6,907 bases of DNA from Leptospira sp. (GTDB lineage: Bacteria; Spirochaetota; Leptospiria; Leptospirales; Leptospiraceae), in assembly GCA_021413405.1 (NCBI GenBank), contig JAIOQL010000425.1:1-6907 (forward strand). The letters are read 5' to 3'. The stretch's first letter is position 1; each line of letters opens with the position of its first letter. The position numbers and the translations under genes are program-made. The notes beneath the pieces are model-generated. The model did no database searches and was not told where the DNA came from. It saw only the letters and a program-made list of their open reading frames with translations. Shown piece by piece: positions 1 to 4,844 of the stretch.

Positions 1-721
1 GTATACGGCTGATTATATATCCGAAAAAGAAACCGGAAGAATGTAACAGGAAGACACTAATCAGTAGATTTACGCCTGATTCGAGAATTTCATTTTTCGA
101 AGATCCGATTACGGAGGAAACGATAAGTGTAATCAGTATCACAGCAACCAGAGGAGATGCAGGAATAATTTTTGCGGTAAAATTTTTCAAATAACGGTTC
201 ATAACAACTCCAACCGCAACGGGAAGTATCACAACTTCAAATGTACTGAGCATCAGGCTATACGGATTAACTTCAATTTTATTCCCGGCGAGTAAAAATG
301 TCAGAAACGGTGTAAGAATCACGGATAGAATTGTTGAAACAGAGGTCATGGTTACTGAAAGTGCAACATCTCCTTTTGCGAGATATGTAATTACATTTGA
401 TGCAGTGCCTCCGGGGCATGCAGAAACCAGAATGAGACCAAGTGCAAGCGGGGCAGGTAAATTCATCATATAGGAAATGACCCACCCGGAAGCCGGCATA
501 ACTGTATATTGCAAAAGAACTCCGATCAGAACAAATTTCGGGAACCGGAATATACGTTCAAAGTCGCCTATCGTAAGAGTAATTCCCATTCCTAACATAA
601 TGATCCCGAGCGAGATTGTTATCGCTGCTCCGTTAAACCATGAAAATGTTGCCGGGAAAAACAATGAGATCGCGCTGAAAAGTAAAACCCAAACAGGGAA
701 AAGCCGTGTAATAAGAATCAA
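1..721 (-). CDS. Bile acid:sodium symporter (BASS) family transporter, 3'-truncated by window edge
   Basis: Inner-membrane secondary transporter, most likely sodium-coupled uptake (or export) of an organic anion; the substrate cannot be read from sequence. The 240 visible residues form successive hydrophobic helices with no stop; relatives are about 300-330 residues, so some 60-90 C-terminal residues lie outside. Family signatures are LGIIMLGMGITLTIGDF near residues 38-54 and CPGGTASNVITYLAKGD at 102-118. Gln71, Ser108, Asn109, Ser122 and Thr126 fall where the bacterial ASBT homologue places sodium ligands (my motif-based placement); the expected Glu ligand would be beyond the edge. The start is inferred as TTG at 721-719, overlapping the aminotransferase stop as TTGA; no in-frame ATG exists nearby, and the first internal ATG (codon 42) would delete the first membrane helix. 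It is the distal gene of the minus-strand group and probably depends on translation of the enzyme gene. Motifs resemble the YocS-like BASS branch rather than Acr3 arsenite exporters. The family is secure; the start and substrate are not. Confidence 0.9.
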   Translation of the reverse strand, partial: MILITRLFPVWVLLFSAISLFFPATFSWFNGAAITISLGIIMLGMGITLTIGDFERIFRFPKFVLIGVLLQYTVMPASGWVISYMMNLPAPLALGLILVSACPGGTASNVITYLAKGDVALSVTMTSVSTILSVILTPFLTFLLAGNKIEVNPYSLMLSTFEVVILPVAVGVVMNRYLKNFTAKIIPASPLVAVILITLIVSSVIGSSKNEILESGVNLLISVFLLHSSGFFFGYIISRI

Positions 722-1863
722 TCGCGCATAACCGCGATTACTTTTTTCATTTGTTCTTCCGACAAATAAATGTGTGGAGCCAAACGGATACGACCGAGCC
801 GGAGTGCCGAAATGATATGATTCTTTTTTAACTTCGCAACAAGTCCGGCTGAATCAGTTCCGGGTTTACTTGCAGCGACAATTCCCGTTTTGATTCCCGG
901 AAATTTATCGGAATGGATATGAAACCCTGCGTCCCGAAGACCCGCAGAAAGAAAGTCAGCCAGTTCATATATACGGCGCATAACGTTCTGGAAACCAATT
1001 TCTTTCAGCATCATCAGAGTTGCCTGGAAATAAACCCAATCGGTGAAACTTGGAGTAGAATATTCAAACCGGTCTGTTCCATGTTTTAGTTCTGATTTAT
1101 AAGGCAGATATTCTTCGTCCCTTACCACTGAACTTTGGCCTTTGAAAATAACTTTGAGCGCTTCAAGCTTTTCCTTTGCGACGTACATTACGCCAAGACC
1201 AAGCGGTCCGAGAAGCCATTTCCATGCGGGAAAGGCCATGTATGATACGCCAATCTTTTTCAAATCCATATCGATGAGGCCTACACCCTGAGCTCCATCG
1301 AGGATCAGTTCAATATTTCTTTCCCGGCATATATCCCCTATTTCAGTCAGTGGCAAAGGCATTCCTGTGCACCAGTGAACCGCGGAAAGTGCGATAACCC
1401 GGACGTTTGGTGTAATTACTTTTTTAAGATTTGCGAGGAATTCTTCAGGAGTGTCGGCAAGATTGACCACCCCCAGTTCAACACCCTTCTCCTTCCAGTG
1501 TTCATAGGGATAAACATTACTCGGATATTCATTTTCCAGAAGAAGAATTTTTTCTCCCGGATGAAGACCAAGGCCATGTGAGATAAAATTAATTCCTTCG
1601 GATGTATTGTGAATGAGTGCCAGAGTGGACGGTTCACAATTCAGAAGCCCTCCCAGGATTTCTGATATGTTTTGTTTTACAACCGGGAATTTCTGTACTT
1701 CAGTGAAGACTCCATTTCTGGAATAGCCATCGAGGTAACTGGCTACTGCCTCTGTTGCAAAACGACCAGCGGGAGTCGTCCCACAATTATTCAACCAAAT
1801 CAGCCCTTCGTTTACAGGATAGGCTTTCTGATACCGGGCCCAGTCAATTTTCTCATAGTCCAT
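718..1863 (-). CDS. PLP-dependent aminotransferase class V-fold enzyme (isopenicillin N epimerase/kynureninase-like)
   Basis: Cytosolic fold-type I PLP enzyme of 381 residues, a usual full length. The N-terminus LIWLNNCGTTP (21-31) is the substrate-side loop typical of the class. NTSEGIN (86-92) supplies the cofactor phosphate region, AVHWCTG (161-167) the ring-stacking region, and LDGAQGVG (188-195) contains Asp189 and Gln192 that should contact the pyridine ring and O3'. PAWKWLLGP (212-220) carries the presumed Schiff-base Lys215. The residue before that lysine is Trp rather than the common His. The C-terminal LRLGRIRLAPHIY (354-366) matches the carboxylate-binding end of the class. The mobile loop with the catalytic Cys of SufS/IscS-type desulfurases is absent, so cysteine desulfurase is unlikely; lyase, epimerase or aminotransferase activity cannot be separated by eye. 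No good Shine-Dalgarno precedes the ATG, but the family N-terminus fits this start. It lies 69 bp after the ferritin-like gene and overlaps the transporter by 4 bp, suggesting a shared substrate pathway. Confidence 0.92.
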   Translation of the reverse strand: MDYEKIDWARYQKAYPVNEGLIWLNNCGTTPAGRFATEAVASYLDGYSRNGVFTEVQKFPVVKQNISEILGGLLNCEPSTLALIHNTSEGINFISHGLGLHPGEKILLLENEYPSNVYPYEHWKEKGVELGVVNLADTPEEFLANLKKVITPNVRVIALSAVHWCTGMPLPLTEIGDICRERNIELILDGAQGVGLIDMDLKKIGVSYMAFPAWKWLLGPLGLGVMYVAKEKLEALKVIFKGQSSVVRDEEYLPYKSELKHGTDRFEYSTPSFTDWVYFQATLMMLKEIGFQNVMRRIYELADFLSAGLRDAGFHIHSDKFPGIKTGIVAASKPGTDSAGLVAKLKKNHIISALRLGRIRLAPHIYLSEEQMKKVIAVMRD

Positions 1864-1932
1864 TGCTAATACAACAATTACCAGTGATCGTACTCTTCAA
1901 CCAGAAAAAATCATACCCCTAAAATTGCAGAC

Positions 1933-2631
1933 TTACTTCTTTTTTGTTTTTTTCGCGACCACTTTTGGTTTTTTTTTCGGAGCCACAGATTTCTTTTTGA
2001 CTACCACTTTCTTTTTCCCTATGGACTTTTTTTTGATTGGAGCAGATGTTTTTTTAGGTTTTTGGGAAATCGCTCCGGACATCGCCGCTTCTTTTACGAG
2101 TTCCTCATCTTCCCAATAATACGATTCTCCTCCATGCATCCTTTCTTTGAGGAAAGAATACTGAGACGTCAATAGTGCTCGATTCTCTTCGTTAAAATAG
2201 GCAAGTCTCTGAAAAAGCAGTTTAATATTCGGATCCTTAAATTTGTTTTTCATCTTATCGTAAAATTCTTTCGCGTCCTCTCCTTCCCTGAGAGCAATTT
2301 GTATTGCATCAACCGCATTGCCTTTTGGGCTATTCGAAGTATTCCGGTCGAGTCTTTTCATAAATTTCTGAATCGCTGTTGAATGAAATTTGTGAATGGC
2401 TGCAAGCTGTTTGAGATTTGGAAGTTTTTTACCGCCTTCCGCTTTCTGATAGATTTCCTCAATTACCAATATATGATCTTCTACATCTTCAGCAAGCTGA
2501 TGGAATAATTCTTTAACAACCCCATCCTCTATCTCATCATACATCCTGAGATAAAAATCAAAGCAGTCTTTTTCATGCTGGATAGAGGCAGCAACTGCTT
2601 CTAAAAATGTTGTGTGCTTCAATGATTGCAT
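1933..2631 (-). CDS. Ferritin-like (rubrerythrin-type) bundle protein with lysine-rich C-terminal tail
   Basis: Protein of 232 residues in two parts. Residues about 5-165 form two helix-pair repeats as in rubrerythrin-type ferritin-like proteins: helix A with E20-x6-Y27, helix B LAEDVEDH (46-53), then a second pair with EGEDAKEFY (116-124) and LAYFNEEN (143-150). By my alignment to the family pattern (Glu plus ExxH in each half), Glu20 and His53 remain, but the other positions are Val50, Gly117, Asn147 and Asn150, so a normal diiron centre is doubtful. Residues 191-232 are a basic tail with 21 lysines in 42 residues and no acidic residue, like histone H1-type bacterial tails. This suggests binding to DNA, RNA or another polyanion; that is inference. 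An AAGGAG site six bases before the ATG fixes the start, and a good promoter lies just upstream. It is the first gene of the minus-strand group. It may be an oxidative-stress or nucleoid-associated protein; the true function is unknown. Confidence 0.85.
   Translation of the reverse strand: MQSLKHTTFLEAVAASIQHEKDCFDFYLRMYDEIEDGVVKELFHQLAEDVEDHILVIEEIYQKAEGGKKLPNLKQLAAIHKFHSTAIQKFMKRLDRNTSNSPKGNAVDAIQIALREGEDAKEFYDKMKNKFKDPNIKLLFQRLAYFNEENRALLTSQYSFLKERMHGGESYYWEDEELVKEAAMSGAISQKPKKTSAPIKKKSIGKKKVVVKKKSVAPKKKPKVVAKKTKKK
1936..2061 (-). repeat. Low-complexity lysine-tail coding segment with poly-A codon runs
   Basis: This stretch encodes residues 191-232 of the ferritin-like protein. Lysine triplets recur at residues 200-202, 206-208, 212-214, 219-221 and 230-232, a spacing of about 6-7 residues, separated by Ser, Val, Ile, Ala, Pro and Gly. 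On the plus strand it reads as T-rich, with runs of nine T at 1969-1977 and eight T at 2027-2034. A short plus-strand open frame over it (1925-2119) rich in Phe is a mirror of this composition and not a gene. Confidence 0.8.
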
Positions 2632-2637
2632 CGGATA

Positions 2638-2643
2638 CTCCTT
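2638..2643 (-). promoter_or_regulatory. Shine-Dalgarno of the ferritin-like gene
   Basis: Minus-strand AAGGAG with a 6-nt spacer to the ATG at 2631. It is the strongest ribosome-binding site in the window and decides the start of this gene. Confidence 0.85.
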
Positions 2644-2664
2644 AAGAAACTGCTGTTAATATAA

Positions 2665-2692
2665 ATTATATTTGTAAGGAAATTGAAATCAA
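2665..2692 (-). promoter_or_regulatory. Sigma70-type promoter for the ferritin-like gene
   Basis: On the minus strand a TTGATT -35 (2692-2687) and a perfect TATAAT -10 (2670-2665) are separated by 16 bases. Transcription would start near 2657, giving a leader of roughly 25-30 nt that includes the AAGGAG site. It probably drives the ferritin-like gene and may read on through the aminotransferase and transporter, since no convincing terminator is seen between them. Confidence 0.6.
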
Positions 2693-2742
2693 GAAATTTA
2701 TAGCGTGTTTTTTAGAAAAATGAAATTAGTTAAGAGATGGTG

Positions 2743-2753
2743 ACGAATTTCGT
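2743..2753. repeat. Short inverted repeat upstream of the ferritin-like promoter
   Basis: ACGAA-T-TTCGT, two perfect 5-base arms around one central base, about 50 bp upstream of the -35 box. It could be a small operator, but an 11-base palindrome in AT-rich DNA can occur by chance. The rest of the 199-bp spacer (2632-2830) holds no gene that I can see. Confidence 0.2.
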
Positions 2754-2830
2754 TCCGATCTTTTAGAAATCAGTCTAAACCAGTCTCATCTGGGACATCC
2801 GTGTTCTAATATTTAATTACTTCTCAATAG

Positions 2831-3445
2831 TTATTCCGTTTTTGCAGCTTCAAATATCAGGTATTGCGCGCTATAATAAGTAAACATAATCGCTATATGT
2901 TCATTCGGGAATCCGCCCCTGAATTTTCCGCTTCCCAAAATGCTGTCAGAAAGAAGGAACATCGTTGCTCCGACCAGCCCGGCATAAAAAGAATGGTTGT
3001 TTGTAAAATTTCTCGCACTCGCTCTCCAGCACATTGTGGCCAGTGCGAGCATATAAATCAGGACTGGAACTGCCATATCCTTCAGCCCCGGCTGAAGATA
3101 CCAGAACATCAGGATACCAATGAGATAAAACGGGATAGCTCGTACCGGATTTAACCTGGCTCCCTTTGAAAATCCGATTATATAGAGTATATGAGCCAGT
3201 AGAAAAGAAATCAGGCCGGGCAGGAAGTATTGTGGAAAAATCAGGAACAAATCACCGGCGAGAGAAAAAATCAGCCCGAAAAAAACGAATTTTTTGAAAT
3301 TGGATGCAATACCGATTTTTGAATAAAGGCAAATAATGAGAAATAGCACCGGAAGGCCTTTTGTGAGTCCGGGATACGGACTTTCAGGCATAAAAAAGGA
3401 CAAAACCAGATGGATGACCGATAGAATTATAAAAGTGATTAACAT
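2831..3445 (-). CDS. YhhN/TMEM86 family membrane protein (putative lysoplasmalogenase)
   Basis: Polytopic inner-membrane protein of 204 residues with about seven to eight hydrophobic helices, the usual size for the YhhN family. Characterised relatives (TMEM86A/B, a Legionella homologue) hydrolyse the vinyl-ether bond of lysoplasmalogens, releasing an aldehyde and a glycerophospho-head group. Family-typical segments are present in order: LTKGLPVLFL (27-36, usually TKPLP), SLAGDLFL (61-68, Asp65), FLLAHILYI (81-89, His85), FLLSDSILG (163-171, Asp167) and TYYSAQYLI (189-197). The conserved acidic and His residues within membrane segments are the likely catalytic set (inference from conservation). 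The ATG has GGGGA about eight bases upstream. It is divergent from the TerC gene, and its 3' end faces the promoter of the ferritin-like gene with 199 bp between, so it is probably its own transcription unit. Activity on plasmalogens assumes the organism makes or meets them; otherwise it may act on other ether lipids. Confidence 0.88.
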   Translation of the reverse strand: MLITFIILSVIHLVLSFFMPESPYPGLTKGLPVLFLIICLYSKIGIASNFKKFVFFGLIFSLAGDLFLIFPQYFLPGLISFLLAHILYIIGFSKGARLNPVRAIPFYLIGILMFWYLQPGLKDMAVPVLIYMLALATMCWRASARNFTNNHSFYAGLVGATMFLLSDSILGSGKFRGGFPNEHIAIMFTYYSAQYLIFEAAKTE

Positions 3446-3525
3446 ATTAATTTCCCCGTTCTGCTTATTTATTATTATTGTAAAACTGACTGCAAGTTTA
3501 ATTCTGAATCACGGTAATATCCAAC
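3446..3525. promoter_or_regulatory. Divergent promoter spacer between the YhhN-type and TerC genes
   Basis: These 80 bp must hold start signals for both directions. For the minus-strand gene a weak pair can be proposed: TTGCAG (3495-3490) and TAAATA (3471-3466), 18 bases apart. For the TerC gene I find no good pair; TAATAT at 3515-3520 is a possible -10 but lies almost at the ATG, and no clear Shine-Dalgarno precedes 3526. The spacer is too short for a full yybP-ykoY manganese riboswitch, which precedes some TerC genes, and I do not see its conserved bases. Confidence 0.35.
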
Positions 3526-4536
3526 ATGAATATTCAAGACATAAATAAAGAAGTTCTCCTTTTCCTCGTCTTCAACGTAATTATTATTTTTATGCTAATC
3601 ATTGATCTCGGGCTTCTCAGTAAGAATAAACACCACACAATTGGGGTAAAAGAAGCCGGATACAGAACCCTGGTTTGGGTATCCATTTCGCTTCTTTTTG
3701 CTTCTTTTATATATTTTTATGATACTGACCCGGGTGATCCGAATCGGGGCGAAACAAAAACGATGGAATTCCTCGCAGGCTATTTACTGGAATATTCCCT
3801 TTCGATCGACAACCTTTTTGTTTTCATCATGATATTTCAAAAATTCAAGGTCACCCCGTCATTCCAGCCGGAAATTCTGAAATGGGGAATCATTGGCGCA
3901 GTGGGATTGCGTGCCATAATGATCCTAATGGGTGCTGCGCTTGTCGCCAAATTTTATTGGATACTCTATGTATTTGGCTTTTTCCTGATATACACTGCAT
4001 ACAAAATGTTTGCGCACAAAGAGGACGAATTTTCCGATCCGCACGATTCTGCAATTTTTCGCTTTGTTAAGAAAATCATTCCGGTCGCCCACGGAGAGCA
4101 CCACGAGCACAAATTTTTTGTCGTTGAACACGGGAAGCGTGTCGCAACAGGGCTTTTGATTGTATTAATCATGATTGAAGCAAGTGATGTTATGTTCGCC
4201 TTAGATTCAATCCCTGCCGTATTTTCTGTAACGCAGGATCCGTTTATAGTTTACACTTCTAATATATTTGCCATATTAGGTCTGAGGTCTCTGTTCTTTA
4301 TGATCAGTGGTATCATGGATTTATTCAAACATCTGAAAACGGGAGTTTCAATCATACTCGCGTTTGTCGGCGTTAAGATGATTCTTCCGCTTCTTTGCGA
4401 GCTGATCAATATCGAAAAAATCCATATCCCGATCGGGATTTCCCTTTCTGCAATCATCAGCATTCTTGCAACATCGGTTCTTTTTTCACTCCCGGATTAC
4501 CATCGGAAAAAACATGCGCACAGGAAGGCAAAATGA
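3526..4536 (+). CDS. TerC/Alx-family integral membrane protein, putative manganese/metal exporter
   Basis: Polytopic inner-membrane protein of 336 residues. Family members Alx (E. coli) and MeeF/MeeY (Bacillus) are linked to manganese export; others were named for tellurite resistance. Both hallmark membrane motifs are present: EYSLSIDNLFVF (89-100) and EASDVMFALDSIPAVFS (218-234), followed by TSNIFAILGLRSLFF (244-258). The acidic residues Glu89, Asp95, Glu218, Asp221 and Asp227 in these helices are the likely metal path. Between the halves lies a cytoplasmic-type loop (164-205) with the usual KFFV segment, but here rich in histidine (AHGEHHEH, 188-195). The C-terminus is also His/Lys-rich (HRKKHAHRKAK). 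The ATG fits the family N-terminus, although no clear Shine-Dalgarno is seen. It is the first gene of a tight plus-strand operon, ending in an ATGA overlap with the next gene. Metal specificity is inferred from the family only. Confidence 0.92.
   Translation: MNIQDINKEVLLFLVFNVIIIFMLIIDLGLLSKNKHHTIGVKEAGYRTLVWVSISLLFASFIYFYDTDPGDPNRGETKTMEFLAGYLLEYSLSIDNLFVFIMIFQKFKVTPSFQPEILKWGIIGAVGLRAIMILMGAALVAKFYWILYVFGFFLIYTAYKMFAHKEDEFSDPHDSAIFRFVKKIIPVAHGEHHEHKFFVVEHGKRVATGLLIVLIMIEASDVMFALDSIPAVFSVTQDPFIVYTSNIFAILGLRSLFFMISGIMDLFKHLKTGVSIILAFVGVKMILPLLCELINIEKIHIPIGISLSAIISILATSVLFSLPDYHRKKHAHRKAK
4522..4528 (+). promoter_or_regulatory. Shine-Dalgarno deciding the start of the small membrane protein
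   Basis: AGGAAGG within the last TerC codons, 4 nt before the ATG at 4533 (7 nt from its AGGA core). It supports initiation at 4533 rather than at the in-frame ATG 4395 deep inside the TerC gene. Confidence 0.7.
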
Positions 4537-4841
4537 AACTTAAAAAACTTTTACTTATCTTTTTCATTTTCGGATTTATCATGACTACAACTTTACACGC
4601 GGCAGAAGTTCCCACAGGCGGGGAAATGATGATTGATGCAATTCTTATCAGACCGATAGGACTCGTAAGCATCGCATTAGGAAGCGTTTTATTTGTCGGA
4701 TCACTTATTTTCACATTGCCTTCGGGAAGCGTGAAGCAGACATTCAAAAGACTCGTTGTCTACCCGGCTAAATTTACTTTTACCAGGAAATTAGGTTCCT
4801 TTTCTGGATCCCAGGAAGAACTGCTCTATGAGCAGGATTAG
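4533..4841 (+). CDS. Small exported or membrane-anchored protein of unknown function
   Basis: A 102-residue protein. Residues 1-24 look like a signal peptide: a KLKK basic start, a hydrophobic core and LHAA before the mature part (possible cleavage after Ala23 or Ala24). A second hydrophobic stretch at about 42-62 (IGLVSIALGSVLFVGSLIF) would anchor it in the inner membrane, followed by a basic tail VKQTFKRLVVYPAKFTFTRKLG (two pieces, 67-88) and an acidic end. The pattern of RP-x-G, a membrane helix, LPSGSV, then a P-A-x-x-TFTR-x-LG segment is one I recall from small uncharacterised proteins in several proteobacterial and related lineages, so I think it is a real conserved family, without known function. 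It overlaps the TerC stop by four bases (ATGA) and ends 3 nt before the mutase, so it is translated from the same message. A role as partner of the TerC transporter is possible but unsupported beyond adjacency. Confidence 0.8.
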   Translation: MKLKKLLLIFFIFGFIMTTTLHAAEVPTGGEMMIDAILIRPIGLVSIALGSVLFVGSLIFTLPSGSVKQTFKRLVVYPAKFTFTRKLGSFSGSQEELLYEQD

Positions 4842-4844
4842 AAC

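Noticed and set aside
477..731. Plus-strand open frame of 84 codons
   Set aside because: It lies antisense to the transporter's membrane helices, which translate well in one unbroken minus-strand frame with family motifs.
718..1863. Cysteine desulfurase (SufS/CsdA) assignment for the class V enzyme
   Set aside because: The HCA-type catalytic Cys loop near the C-terminus is missing, and no Fe-S assembly genes are adjacent.
1925..2119. Plus-strand Phe-rich open frame
   Set aside because: It is the antisense of the lysine-rich tail; poly-Phe/Thr composition comes from the complementary T runs.
2667..2674. TATATTTG, resembling the Bacteroidota -7 box TAnnTTTG, on the plus strand
   Set aside because: No plus-strand gene follows; it overlaps the minus-strand TATAAT promoter and is probably chance in AT-rich DNA.
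2780..2793. CCAG/CTGG hairpin after the YhhN-type gene as a terminator
   Set aside because: The stem is only four base pairs and lacks a following T run on the minus strand.
3446..3525. yybP-ykoY manganese riboswitch before the TerC gene
   Set aside because: The spacer is 80 bp and is shared with a divergent promoter; the conserved helices and bases are not seen.
4395..4535. A longer start (ATG 4395) for the small membrane protein, giving 148 residues
   Set aside because: The extra 46 residues lie wholly inside the TerC gene in another frame and would put the signal peptide in the middle. The Shine-Dalgarno and ATGA overlap support 4533.
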